Shown: positions 10,807 through 21,909 of the stretch, piece after piece
How positions within the stretch are numbered: position 1 is the stretch's first letter
How the letters are laid out: every line of letters starts with the position of its first letter
Source: Viola odorata
Taxonomy: Eukaryota > Streptophyta > Magnoliopsida > Malpighiales > Violaceae
DNA length: 64,000 bases
Assembly: GCA_963691705.1 (NCBI GenBank)
Contig: OY829540.1
Location: forward strand, 49,512,158-49,576,157
Direction: 5' to 3'
The notes under the pieces: generated by a model
Seen by the model: only the letters and a program-made list of their open reading frames with translations
Databases searched by the model: none
What the model was told of the DNA's origin: nothing
Made by a program: the position numbers and the translations under genes

Positions 10807-11049
10807 AAAACACATCAGCAAGCAAAGCAAGTGCAGTTTCCATTCTGGCTTTCCTCAGTTTTGGTTTAAGGCCGAGGCCTTCGTCTCTTGTTTTTGTTCG
10901 GCCTTCTTCTAGTGCTGGCCATTAACAATCCTTTAGAGCATTCACATCCCTTCTTGCTCAAACCGAGGTCACTGTGCACCCTTCCTCTGGTTAGCCATCT
11001 CAGTCAGGCACTGCTCATTGTCTTATTAAAAAAATAAAAATGGAAGAAA

Positions 11050-11363
11050 GAGCAAAGTCCAATGTCATTTTACTGTTATCCCATATCTAATGGTGCATGT
11101 ACCCTGGATATTATGCAAATCCAACTAGCACTTAGTAAGGCATTTGCACTCATGAAAGAAATAAGGCGTGAAGGCCCAAAATGCTCACAGGGATGTACGT
11201 CTGATTGCTTACCTCTAAGTATGCTGCAGATATAAGAACTAGCAGGCGAGATCATGCATGTCATATAATTTCAACTAGATGCACCAGTTATCCATGACGC
11301 AGCAACATGTTAAACATGCTCAATTTAAGGAAGGTTTGAAAATTTTGAGGGTAGTGTGGATTT
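11050..11363 (-). other. Conserved noncoding module M1, element B
   Basis: On the minus strand this ~310-nt block aligns with C 34865-35175 and D 43679-43984. Best-kept strings are gatttgcataatatccaggg, gacatgcatgatctcgcctg, and cagtaaaatgacattgg. No reading frame is conserved. Confidence 0.78.
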
Positions 11364-13200
11364 TATTCAAATAATTTTGTTTATAATAATAAAAAATCTT
11401 AACAATTCTCATTAACAAAACATGAGGGTGTGACCACTCACGAAAATTTATGGACAATTAAAAAGAATTGCCCCCCAATGCGGGAATGAATGCATAATAA
11501 TTATTCAAAAATTTAAAGAGCAGAGAAGAAAGTGGACTTCTCTGGATGTGTGCGGTAAAAGTGTTGAGGTCGGCGCAAGATGCTGCTGCAGAAATATGAA
11601 TGTAAACCTCGCTTTGATGTTGATGCCTACTGCGATATTCATATAGGAATGTAGATTGAGACTAAGGTGGAACCCCGCAATGGATGAAAATAGGGGGAAC
11701 TGAATCGCCGCAACGGATGCAAGTGGGGTGTTTCCAAAAGGTTGCCCCCGGTGCATAATGGACTTCCCTGATACAAGTGGCAGGGCAGTAAGGGCTCACA
11801 GAATGGTCATTCAAGAGTTGATAAGAGGGGGATTCCTTCATCTCATTGAGCATTATGCAAGTAATCATGGTATGATTTGAGTTTCCGCAAAAATAAGGGA
11901 GAAACAATAGGTAGAATTGAAGGGCAATTTAGGAAAATGGACAATGAAATCAATAGGTTTTAAACTCTCCATTTTCTAGTGAGGCTTTATGCAGGTACTC
12001 CCGGTATGATTTGGATTCTTAGACGTCAAGGCTCCCTGACGCTTCACCGATGCCCACTTCGATGTTTTGGATGTTGCGGCTGATTTGGATGTTGATGTCA
12101 TAACGGCTCTACTTGAATACCTCGCCGAAAGCAAGTGCATGTCCAATCAGACGCGTTGCAGATTCATCCTTATTTGGATGCTAATGCTCACTGAAAAGTC
12201 CTTAGAAGCCATTGAATCACTTCTAGAGTTGACCAAATCACTAGGAAAAGGTGATCTCGAAATGAAATTCGAGATTGGTTGCTTGCAGAATGTGGTGGTC
12301 TGCAAAGAGATCAGCTCATTGTAGCAGATGAAGAATCAGCTTGGCATCCTTCTAGATTCGTTCCTTGGCTACTCGTGGCGAGGAGACATCCTTTGCGTTG
12401 GGGATGGCCACTAGTATGACCTGAACATCCTCTTGAGTGATGGAGGAGAATCCTTGGCCCACTGGAGATTCAGGTGCCCTTTGGGGAACCTAGCTAGTTG
12501 ATTCTTTTCTGAGAAGTTCTAACACTCCAGATTTTAAAGGAAGGGATTGCGACTGAAATAAGTGAATGCAATCCCATCGATTTCGGCGCCTGTTGGTCCA
12601 TAAAATGGAGGATCGTCCTTCTCCGTATGTTCCCTGTGGGCGAAGATGTCTTATTGAGGATGATCGTGATGACCAAATTCAAAACACGAAAGATTTTGAT
12701 CGTGGTTGAATTTCAAATTCGTAGTCAGGAGCCGGGTGGGGTGAACACTGTTATCGCATGGAATGAGAACGCGGTATGTTGATTGGAGTCCCTGCTTCAG
12801 CGATGATCTGAAGGTGAGGGGAGAATGAACAGAATGAGCTCTATGTGGTGAATTACCGCTCCCTATGCCTTGCCCCCCGGTAAAAATGCATTCAACCTTT
12901 GATGCTTCCTGACGCCTTCTCCCGGTCGTCATTCCACTTGCTTGCTCCCCATTTTACAAGTCTCGTTGTACCTGAAATGAAGAGGGAATTGAACAGTGAG
13001 TCTGGAGGGAAGGATATCCCAAAATTCTGAATTAAGAATTAACACTGCCAAAAATAGAGATATTTGAAGAAAAAAAACACGTGGGTTGTCACCCACGAAG
13101 CGCCCTTATGCAATGCTTCCTTTCTTGCCTTGATTCTGTAGGTAGGAAAGAAACGAATCAGCAGCATCTAAATCATGAATAGATTAAGATAAGGATTTAA
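11364..13200 (-). other. Element B internal noncoding region
   Basis: No domain is recognisable. The minus strand at 11750-12000 is clearly related to element C at about 32580-32870, around ccttatttttgc and ttatcaactcttgaatgacc. The rest is unique here. Confidence 0.55.
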
Positions 13201-13209
13201 TATATCAAA

Positions 13210-13790
13210 AGAGTAAAATATGGAAAAATTGCAGACATAACAAAATCGCGAACATGAAAATGAGGAAATAATTTGCGAGCATGGAGAAAGTTGCAAACAT
13301 GGAAAAAAAATGTGGAAATCATTGCACAAGTGTAAAAATTATGGAGAAATGTGACGTGGAAAAATTGAGAAAACATTTGACACGTGGAAAATTTTAGGAG
13401 AAATTTTAGAAGCATCAAAGATTGCGGAAAATTGTACATGTGAAGGATTGCGGAAAAAATTATGGCTATTGAGAAATTGTAAAAAATTGGCAAACATGGA
13501 GACATTGCAAATATGGAGAAATTGTAAAAAAAATTGCAAACATGACAAATTTGCCAATATGAAAAATTTTCAGAAGAAATTGCCAATCATGGAAATCTTG
13601 CGGATAAAGATTTCCAATGTGGAAATTTTTGCAAAAAATTTTATAAATGTGGAAGAATTGCGAAATTAGTTTGTAAAAAAGTGGAAAATTTTGGGAAATC
13701 ATTGGTAAAACGTGGAAAAAATGTGAGAAATTATTTGTGAAAATTTTGAGAAATTAGTGAAAAAAGTGAAACCAATCACAATATATGCAT
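13210..13790 (-). repeat. AT-rich degenerate tandem repeat in element B
   Basis: Irregular units of about 20-27 bp built on ttgcaaacatggaaaaa-like strings. Overlapping open frames on both strands follow from the repeat and show no protein family. Confidence 0.65.
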
Positions 13791-13819
13791 TTCAATATGA
13801 TGCATGTGCTGGGTTGACA

Positions 13820-14060
13820 TTTACCACTTCTAACTGGCTGGAAGGCTCCCGGATGATACCATAGAAGTGGTCCCTCGGTAAATGGATACGTGATTGCCTG
13901 TCGAACCATCAAAAGTTCTAGGCGTTCACCCATTTAGGGGTTCGAGTCCGAGTTTGGGGTTCATGAAAACTACCTAGGACACGTGTCCTAGGGCCTCACT
14001 ACTAACCTCCTAATCTTATTTGGAAAAGGCCCGACTATAGGGCATTATGCGTGAGATGCA
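13820..14060 (-). other. Conserved 5' leader with perfect palindrome, element B
   Basis: Downstream of the primer site on the minus strand. It aligns with C 31325-31572 and D 40895-41135, notably gagggaccacttctatggta and ccgggagccttccagccagt. It holds a perfect 20-bp palindrome at 13973-13992 (half CCTAGGACAC). The position resembles that of retroviral dimerisation/packaging signals; function is inferred. Confidence 0.72.
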
Positions 14061-14215
14061 TATGTAATGGCAGTTTATCAAAGCGATTAACAACGAATCA
14101 TGTGAGCAATTTATTAACGAATAAAAACAATAATCATGCATAAAAAAAATCATGTGATAATTCAACAATTTATTAACAAACACCTCAAAAAAATATCCGG
14201 CTCCGACCCTACCTG

Positions 14216-14235
14216 AATCCCTAGCGGAGTCGCCA
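14216..14235 (-). promoter_or_regulatory. Primer binding site of element B (tRNA-Arg type)
   Basis: On the minus strand TGGCGACTCCGCTAGGGATT begins 3 nt after the LTR end GCGACA. The first ten bases match the 3' end of tRNA-Arg, the primer type of Tat/Ogre elements; the distal part is diverged relative to C and D. Confidence 0.8.
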
Positions 14236-14447
14236 AACTGTCGCACCCCATTTTTGGATTTTTTCCTAATGCGATGCGGGTTTGGGACGAGAATGTGAGA
14301 CGAAACCGGACTCATCTCACATTATGCATTGAAGTCGCCACCCTATTTTGATTATAGGTTTAGGGAACCTATTTGTCATGCATAAAAAATAAAAACTAAG
14401 GCGAAGTGGGTCTGAACCCGAGAACAGTGGTTCGGGGTCAATTTATG

Positions 14448-14476
14448 GACTCGGGAAGGTGTTAGGCACCCGAGTC
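14448..14476 (-). other. Conserved LTR-end hairpin, element B
   Basis: GACTCGGG and CCCGAGTC form a perfect 8-bp stem around a 13-nt loop. The segment is conserved in elements C (31005-31033) and D (27988-28016), whose LTRs are otherwise strongly diverged. Confidence 0.65.
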
Positions 14477-14591
14477 GCATCCTAAAAAAAGGTTACCGGA
14501 GAAAAGAGGTGTTTAAATCATGCTTGAAGAATAAAAAGTCCTAATTTACGTGATCATGCCCAATGGATAAAAATTCTAACAATTTTAAATA

Positions 14592-14966
14592 GGGGAAATA
14601 GTTTTTACCACCCCTGAACTATCGTCGAAAATCAAAAACCTCCCCTGAACTTCATTTTTTGAAATTCACCCCCCTGGACTATTATTTTCGGGCAAAAAAC
14701 CCCTTATGTCCATAATTAAATCATTTTTTTTGTGAATTCTTGGAATTTTTTACAATGTTTCTTGATTTTTAGGTTAATTACATTTTTTCGTGAATTTTTA
14801 CATTTTTTTTAGATTTTTTACAAATTTTTTAAAATTGTAAAAATGTGCATTGAAGGGGCTTTTTGCCCAAAAACAATAGTCCAGGGGGGCGAATTTCAAA
14901 ATATGAAGTTCATGGGAGGTTTTTGATTTTCGACGATAGTTCAGGGGTGGTAAAAACTATTTCCCC
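14592..14966. mobile_element. MULE-type MITE
   Basis: A 375-bp element with nearly perfect terminal inverted repeats of about 100 bp (ends GGGGAAATAG and CTATTTCCCC). The perfect 9-bp direct repeat ttttaaata flanks it (14583-14591 and 14967-14975). Nine-base target duplications are characteristic of Mutator-like transposases. It has no coding capacity and sits in the LTR of element B. Confidence 0.88.
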
Positions 14967-15176
14967 TTTTAAATATTCATGTAAACGTGCATGTGCGGAA
15001 AAAGCGTGAATAAATAAAAGAGAAATAAACGTTTACTTGGTAAAGGGTACGGGCGATTTTACCCCTTTGGAGATTATTGATACGAGGAGAGGATAACGTT
15101 GAACGATTAAATATTTGACAATTGCTGCACGCGAGCGAAAAAGATTAATTTGGACGGAATAATTATTTAAGCATGC

Positions 15177-15475
15177 ATAGCGGGCGAAAATAAACAAGCA
15201 TACAAGCATGCGAAAAATAAATAAGCAGTACAAGTGCATAAAAATAAATAAACAGTACAAGTGCAAAAAAATAAATAAATAGTACAAGTGCGAAAAAATA
15301 AATAAACAGTACAAGTACAGAAATAAATAGACAGTACAAGTATACGAAAATTAAATAAACAGTATAAACATGCGAAAATTAAATATGCAAGTGCGAAAAT
15401 AATTAAATATGCAAGTACGAAAATTAAACATGCAAGTACGAAGATAAATAAATAGTACAGGCGTACGAAAAAAAT
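15177..15475 (-). repeat. Short tandem array inside the LTR of element B
   Basis: About a dozen units of 20-27 bp with the core aaataaacagtacaagtgcg. The Y-, L- and F-rich frame on the minus strand is an artefact. The homologous part of the other LTR is deleted, so copy number cannot be compared. Confidence 0.75.
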
Positions 15476-16722
15476 GTTACGAAAAATAAACACGATGGAT
15501 CGAAATAAATTGGACTAGACCCACTGGACCTAGAAATTGGGCCCAAGCCTTTCTAAGGGCCAAGCCCTTTCTTTTCTTGTATTTGGGCTTATTAAAATGA
15601 GGCCAAGCCTCCTCTTCTTCCTTCCTTTCCCGTTTGGGCTTGGCTCATAATTAATTAAAATGAGGGACAAGCCCAAGCCTTCTTTCTCTCCTTTCCCTTT
15701 ACGTTGTCTTCTTCATTTCTTCACCCACCAAACAGAACAGTGGCCATGACGCAGCAGAGCACGGCAACGTCGACAGTAGCGGGCGGCAACAGGCAACAGC
15801 AGCAGCGAGGCAGTGGTGAACAGTGGCGGAGCACGGCAGCAGCGGCAACGTGGCGACAGATGTGGTGACGCAGCGGCGAACGGCAACGGCGAAGAGCAGC
15901 AACGGCCCGGCAGTGATGATGAATTCGGCCGTGAGGTGGTGGTAATAGCTACGTGATGGTGGCGACGTAGCAGCGGGCCACGGCGGTAGCAGGCCACGGC
16001 AGCCCATCTCCTTCTTTTTCCGAGAGAGAACCAGAACCAACCACCCCCCCGAATCACATGTATGAGCTTGGTATTTATAGGAGGTTTGAGTCGGTTGAGG
16101 GAGAGGATCACGTTGGCATTGATGACGAGGACAATGAGCAGTGGCGTGGCTCGAGGAAGAATGTGAGGCTCGAGGAGGAGAACAGTAAGGCGGTTGGCAG
16201 AAATGGATTAATGTGCATTAATGCACATTAATACCATACGAACATAATATTTTTAGTTCGAGCTTATAATACAAGAAATTTTGCTAAAACATTGAATAGA
16301 AAATGCTAAGACGTAGAATAAAATAAACTAAGACAATTAGCATACAGTGAGTAACGTAAAGTTTGCCGAATAGTTCGATAAAAATTCGTATGTAAGTAAT
16401 AAAAGTTCGAGCATAAGAAAATGCTAAAAATATAAATTGGGTGAAATGCAATAAAACGGTGCGAGTTAAAATAATAATAAAAGCTAAGTAGCTAATGAGT
16501 GAAATTGTCCGACCCTCGGTTTTGAGAATTTGACTCGGAATCGATACGGGTTCGAACGGAAAAAGTGATAAAAATGCGAAAAAGTATGAAATAAAATTTA
16601 AACGACATTAAGTGTAAAAATAAACATCAGATTGATGAAAATAAATGGAAGTGCGATTTTTGAAAATTGATGATAGAAATGCGAAAAATGAAAAATTTAA
16701 AATCCAAAATCGGGTAGCAACA

Positions 16723-17147
16723 AGACCATTTGCTCAATTTCTCGATGAGTGTGGGATAGTTTCATAGTACACCATGCTGGACATGAATGATGTATCTGAA
16801 AGGAGGAACCGTACCCTTAAGGATATGGTAAGGAGTATGATTGCTAATACCACCTTACCTACATGACTCTGGGGAGATGCCTTAAGAACTGTAGTCTACA
16901 TTCTTAATAGGATACCAACAAAAGCGACTAACAAAACCCCATATGAGTTATGGACTGGCCGAAAACCTGTCTTAAAGCATTTAAAAGTTTGGGGATGTCC
17001 AGCAGATGAAAGGAAATTTGACTTAAGGACTGTTAGTTGTTATTTTGTTGGATATCCGGAGAGGTCACGAGGGTATAAGTTTTACAACCCTACTGCCCAA
17101 AACTTTTTTGAGACGGGAAAGGCCTGGTTCCTTGAGGATGCTGAGTT

Positions 17148-17178
<31 letters not shown>

Positions 17179-19101
17179 AAAGATAGACGGTCGGATGTTA
17201 TTTTTGAGGAGGATTCAGTTATACCTCCTCTTGCAGTCGCTGAGGGTCAAGATGAACTCATTGTCCACATTCCTGTCTCTGTCCCTTAGCAGGCAAGAAA
17301 CAACATTATTAATCTTCCTACACGACCAAATCCGCAGGTTATACCTGAGGATCATCAGGATATCCATGAGGATCCACAACCGGATCAAACTCAACAACCT
17401 CAAATAACTGAGGACCAGGTAGATATGCCACTTAGGAGGTCCACTAGAGTGAGAAGAAATGCGATTCTGGATGACTATACCGTATTTCTGCAAGAACATG
17501 AGGAGACTATTGACTCTTTGGAGGATGACCCGCTCACCTTCAAAGAAGCTGCTAGTTGTTCTGACGCTCAAGAATGGATAAGGGCCATAGGGGATGAACT
17601 CCAATCCATGTAGGACAATGACGTTTGGGAGATTGTACCATTGCTTGAGAAGAAGAAACCGATAGGTTGCAAATGGGTTTTCAAAACCAAAAGGGATTCT
17701 CAGGGCAATATTGAGAGGTACAAGACACGTCTTGTTGCTAAAGGATTCACCCAAAAGGAAGGAATAGACTATAAAGAGACCTTCTCTCCAGTTTCATCGA
17801 AGGACTCTTTTAGGACTATTATGGCCTTGGTGGCATATTTTGATCTTAAGCTTCATTAGATGGATGTAAAGACTGCTTTCCTCAATGGGGATCTTGAGGA
17901 AGAAATCTACATGAGGCGATCAGAAGGACTATCCTCTAACAAGGATAGTGAATTGGTTTGTAGATTAAAGAAGTCTATCTATGGGCTCAAGCAAGCTTCC
18001 CGTCAATGGTACTTGAAGTTCCATAGCGTTATTACTTCATACGGTTTCGAAGTAAATGCTGTTGAGGACTGTCTGTATCATAAGTTCTGTGGGAGTAGAT
18101 TTGTTTTTCTGCTGTTATATGTGGATGACATTTTGCTTGCTACTAACGATGTAAAGCTTCTTCAGGATACTAAGGCTTTTCTCTCAGATAACTTTGAGAT
18201 GAAAGACCTTGGGGAAGCATCTTTTGTGTTGGGGATTCAGATACACCGTGATCGTTCACGGAGTACCCTTGGATTATCACAAAAGGGTTACATCAATAAA
18301 ATACTAAAGAGATTTAACATGCAAAATTGTAAGCCGCATGATACTTCTGTATCCAAAGGTGGGAAGTTTAGCCTTGATCAGTGTCCTAAGACGGATTTGG
18401 ACCGCAAGTTCATGGAGGGTGTACCATATGCTTCGGCTGTGGGAAACACCATGTATGCACAGGTTTGCACCCGTCTGGATCTTGCATTCATTGTCGGTAT
18501 GTTGGGTAGATACCAGAGCAATCCCGGAAGGGATCATTGTGTTGCAGCCAAAAGGGTATTTCTATACCTGCAGAAAACGAAAGACTATATGCTCACATAC
18601 AGGAGATCAGATCAGCTTGAGATCATTGGGTATACTGATTCTGATTTCGCTGGATGCTAGGATAACCAGAGATCGACTTCAGGTTATGTCTTTCTTCTGG
18701 CTGAAGGAGCTATTTCATGAAAGAGTACGAAACAGTCACTTGTTGCATCTTCCACTATGGAGGCTAAGTTCGTAGCTTGCTACGGGGCATCTAGTCATGC
18801 TATATGGCTGCAGAACATAGTTAAGGAACTGCGAGTTGTCACTGATATTGAGAGACCATTGAGGATCTTTTGTGACAACCGGGCTGTTGTGCTGTACTCC
18901 AACTATAATCGGAGTTCTTCCAGGCCGAAGCATATTGATATAAAGTTCCTTGCCGTTAAAGAAAGGGTTCAGAGCAACCAAGTTAGTATAGAGTTATTGG
19001 GTACAAACGATATGGTTGCGGATCCGCTCACTAAGGCATTGACACCTATAGCATTTCATGGCCATGTATCGAGTATGGGTGTTATTAAGTTAGATGCCTA
19101 A
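16723..19101 (+). pseudogene. Ty1/copia pol: integrase end, reverse transcriptase, RNase H
   Basis: One frame runs from the element B junction to the TAA at 19099-19101. It begins in the integrase core (SERRNRTLKDMVRSM, then [11 protein letters not shown] and VWGCP). The reverse transcriptase follows (GCKWVFKTKRD, MDVKTAFLNG, SIYGLKQA, catalytic YVDD near 18118) and then RNase H (TDSDFAG, SSTMEAKF, ADPLTKAL). Stops interrupt at 16765 TAG, 16864 TGA, 17287 TAG, 17611 TAG, 17857 TAG, 18658 TAG and 18718 TGA. Comparison with the family consensus suggests CAG to TAG for the TAG stops and TGG to TGA for 18718. A 29-G run (17150-17178) encodes poly-glycine without shifting the frame. Gag, protease and the first two integrase acidic residues are absent, so it cannot be functional. 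Confidence 0.93.
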
Positions 19102-19498
19102 GATTAGTGGGAGTTCGGTTTGTACTATTGTAACTTGTATATGTTTTAACTGTGCATTATGTTATTTCACAGTTTATATATGATGATTTTGTTTCATTAT
19201 ATGCTCTGAATATTTGATCTCATAAAGTAAAAAGGATCAGTTGGAAATTTGACAATTATAGATCACTTGTAATTTCCATGCTGCATATTCACACTGGATC
19301 CATGTCGTTAGTTAGTTAGTACTCGTAATCATTATGAGTTTAATTGCTTGGACTGCGATGACTACTCTTTTGATTCTTGCATTAATGAAGCTAATGAACC
19401 GGATTGAATTAGATGGATATATGCTAGCATTCGGGGGTTAACATATGATTGTATGACAAAAGGTGGTACTATAAGGAACGCATATTGTGCAGTTGTCC

Positions 19499-19509
19499 AA
19501 GTGGGAGAT
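19499..19509 (+). promoter_or_regulatory. Polypurine tract of the copia element
   Basis: aagtgggaga lies immediately before the 3' LTR start TGTTGGG. Confidence 0.75.
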
Positions 19510-19895
19510 TGTTGGGATTTGGACAACGGGACTAATGCGTTTTCAGTTTTTAAGAGAAGTTGGAAAGGTGGAATTGCTAAAATGAATTAAATACTTCTCT
19601 GTAAATTTTAATTAAAGGATAAGTTACCTTTTCAGTTTTTAAGAGAAGTTGGAAAACTGACGTTAAACCAACTATAAAACTAAGAGGCAACTTTCATTAA
19701 AAATACAGAAGAATAAAAATACAGATCTCTCTTGGTTCTCCATCCAACCCCACATAGCAATCATCCACCAGAAGATCAAGATTCTGTGATTTCTTCAATT
19801 TTATGGCATCATCAGGTACGCTTCCGCATTCAGTTATTTAATTCATACAATAATCTGAATTGCTTACTGTTCTGGATTGTTCCGGTGATCTTTCA
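19510..19895 (+). repeat. 3' LTR of the copia element, rearranged
   Basis: 386 bp against 599 bp in the 5' LTR. After the first ~30 bp it jumps to a 27-nt segment (about 19540-19566) that is a second copy of downstream sequence (19629-19655), then to ggtggaattgc. The rest matches the 5' LTR closely, apart from small indels such as an extra gaataaaaatacag near 19706. Confidence 0.82.
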
Positions 19896-20257
19896 ATTAA
19901 GTCCTCATTATCCATTAAAGTTATCTCAAGATGTTGCTTTGGGTCATTATTATCGTTGAATTGTACCTTCTCGAATCACTATCACTTTTATTATCCATTG
20001 GCAAATAAATATTAATCCTAGTTAAGCTTAAGTTAATTAGTCTATTAATTTTTTTTCCAGTGGGTCAAATGTGTTTTTAGCAACTATTGATATGGGATAG
20101 AGATTGCAGAAGCTGAACTATATATGCAAAAAACTTTGACTAATTAATTAGAAGTAGGTAAAACCTTGCTGGCCATAGACAATAATGATTAATTATTTGT
20201 AGCAAAATCTGTAAATATTTTGGCTAGAATTTAGAATTGAAATTAATTCTACACACC
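19896..20257. other. AT-rich sequence, nothing recognised
   Basis: No coding or repeat signature seen. It may include the intron or flank of the Helitron helicase remnant next to it. Confidence 0.4.
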
Positions 20258-20526
20258 TCTTGTTCTTATGGTGGCAAGTAATGCACGATAAAGATACGTT
20301 TTCCCAGTACCTCCAGGTCCATCAATAAAGAATGCTTTCAATGTAGAAGAGATTTGGTTTCTAATGAAACATTGTGGATCTTTCGAAAATCTTAAGGCAT
20401 TGCTTTAAAGTAATCATCCCACAATTTCTTGTGGCATGGCATTTAGATATACTTTGATCAGATTCCAATAGACCTCTTCTTGTTGTAGATTCTTTGAAAG
20501 TTGACCATAACCTCCCTCTCGTTCAA
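20258..20526 (-). pseudogene. Helitron PIF1-type helicase fragment
   Basis: On the minus strand about 28 residues contain the Walker A motif FFIDGPGGTGKTYLYR followed by ALLATIR, the signature of the PIF1-like helicase domain of plant Helitrons. A segment upstream (about 20526-20410) reads LNEREGG-type and YWNLIKVYLNAMP-like residues with a stop at its end. The two parts are in different frames. The fragment ends abruptly downstream and no Rep domain is present. Assignment rests on the Walker motif and its neighbours. Confidence 0.72.
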
Positions 20527-20532
20527 CAGATA

Positions 20533-20563
<31 letters not shown>
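20533..20563. repeat. (TA)n microsatellite
   Basis: About 15 TA repeats beside the helicase fragment; Helitrons and other transposons often sit near such tracts. Confidence 0.9.
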
Positions 20564-20569
<6 letters not shown>

Positions 20570-20814
20570 CAAAATTGAGCTTTGCTTTAATGGTTAAACC
20601 GTTGCCTTCCTTTTGAATCCCCTTTCTCTCAAATTTTTTTTCCAGTCTTTTCTGTTAGGCTTCGATTGCCTAATGGGCTGGACCGGTCCATCAGGAAGGA
20701 GAAGAGGGAAGTTGTTGTTTGATTGGTTTGGTGACGGCCCATCAAAAGAAGAGGGATTATAACTAAACAGTGTTTTTAACAATTAAACAGCATTGCTTTA
20801 AAAAAAATTAAAAA

Positions 20815-21024
20815 ATTAGAAACCAAACCGAATCGAACTAAACCATTCGGTTCGATTTGATTCTAGCCATACCAGAACCGAAAATTCCAGTTTGGTTCGG
20901 TTCTAGCCATACTAGAACCAAAAATTTCGGTTCGGTCCGATTCTAGCACCATCAAAACCGGGATTTTTCGGTTCAGTCCGATTCTAACCAAAAATTGAAC
21001 CAAACCGGCTCGTTTTCACCCCTA
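20815..21024. mobile_element. hAT-like MITE right end, truncated
   Basis: Repeated cggttcggt and gaaccaaaccg strings end in TTTTCACCCCTA at 21024, the usual right end of plant non-autonomous hAT elements. No matching left end with TAGGGGTG was found nearby, so the element is probably truncated. Confidence 0.5.
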
Positions 21025-21369
21025 ATTCTGGCTCCAAAGGAGTTAAAACTAAAAATACTATTATATGCTGACTCGAAATTCTTTGGCTTCTTGGGATTGA
21101 CATGTATATAATTGCAATAATTCATGCGGGACTTCTGTATTAGCTAATTTTATTTCTCCATTGTGACGACAGAACGTCCGTGGTTCATACTGAAACTTTT
21201 TAGCTCCATATTGAATACATGGTCTAACTTTTATTAATTCATGTAAATTCATATAATGGCAAATTAATTCATATAATAACAAATTATTTGATAAGCTCAC
21301 GATCGCAAATTAAAAGTGCGAAATTGTTCAAATCTGCAAAAGAAAAAAAAAAGCCTTAAATTTAAGTAA
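21025..21369. other. AT-rich sequence, nothing recognised
   Basis: No gene or element end seen; weak local repeats such as aattcatataa at 21237-21285. Confidence 0.4.
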
Positions 21370-21371
21370 TA

Positions 21372-21604
21372 CTCCCTCCGGAACTTAATAACTGTCTTGT
21401 TAACTTTGGGCATGCATATTAAGAAGGCCGGATGACTCACTATTTGAGACAATTTTACCCTGAATTTTTTCTCGGATGTACGTTAAGAATTAATGTACGT
21501 TCGAAAAAAAATATGGAATTTTTTGGGGTCAAATAGTGAGTCATCTGGCCTCCTTAATATGCGTGCCTAAAGTCAACGGGACAGTTATTAAGTTCTGGAG
21601 GTAG
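21372..21604. mobile_element. Stowaway-type MITE
   Basis: A 233-bp element with TA flanks (21370-21371 and 21605-21606). It starts CTCCCTCCGG and ends as an imperfect inverted copy; the inverted repeats extend about 80 bp each side with few mismatches. CTCCCTCCG ends and TA target sites define Stowaway (Tc1/mariner-related) MITEs. Confidence 0.88.
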
Positions 21605-21831
21605 TAGTTTGCATCGTAACAAAGCTTGAAAACGCAACCTATGATCTCTACATATATATTCAGATTGAAAAGTGTGACTTAATTACTTATTAGAACCCTT
21701 GTTGAATGCAATTTCAAAAAGTTTACTGCCGTGTATAATTTTTTTTTTTTTACTATAATATAATTTTCATTAAGGGTATTATAGCCGATTCAAAAGTTTA
21801 ACAAAACGCATTCACACTTTTATTATATATA

Positions 21832-21909
21832 TAGGGGTGGCAATATGGACGCCGTCCATATGTCCGACCCGTCCGTCCAAGTTTAGATGGGATATGAACA
21901 ATATTTTTT
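21832..21909. mobile_element. hAT-like left end fragment
   Basis: TAGGGGTGGCAA followed by gccgtccatatgtccgaccc resembles the left end of hAT-type MITEs. It is cut off by the MULE terminus at 21910. Confidence 0.4.

Larger units (their letters stand above)
6481..16722 (-). mobile_element. Element B: LARD-like long-LTR element with Tat/Ogre-type primer site
   Basis: On the minus strand the 5' LTR is 16722-14239 (TGTTGCTACCC to GGGGTGCGACA), followed by the primer site at 14235-14216. The internal region runs to 7683 and the 3' LTR begins at 7682, preceded by a polypurine tract. That LTR is truncated at 6481, retaining about half. The internal 6.5 kb carries no gag, protease, RT or integrase motif. 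It has a conserved leader, modules M1 and M2 shared with elements C and D, and tandem arrays near the 3' end. It lies in the copia integrase gene. The left target duplication is lost, consistent with a deletion that took copia gag and half of this LTR. Confidence 0.85.
14239..16722 (-). repeat. 5' LTR of element B
   Basis: 2484 bp including a 375-bp MITE. It begins TGTTGCTACCC at 16722 and ends GGTGCGACA at 14239 on the minus strand. Near its end lies the hairpin segment shared with C and D (14448-14476). An array of about 24-27-bp units (cagtacaagtgcgaaaaat type) lies at 15177-15475. Confidence 0.88.
4738..19895 (+). mobile_element. Degenerate Ty1/copia retrotransposon with nested insertion
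   Basis: The 5' LTR (4738-5336) and 3' LTR (19510-19895) share start TGTTGGGATTTGG, long internal blocks and the end GTGATCTTTCA. A primer-site-like TGGTAACGGAGC follows the 5' LTR and a purine tract (aagtgggaga) precedes the 3' LTR. Flanking pentamers tttaa and attaa are one base apart, a probable decayed target duplication. Element B sits inside in reverse orientation. Gag, protease and the first part of integrase are absent. The RT-RNase H part remains, with many stops. Confidence 0.85.

Noticed and set aside
12067..12324. 85-residue plus-strand frame in element B
   Set aside because: Antisense to the element, no homologous frame in C, no recognisable family.
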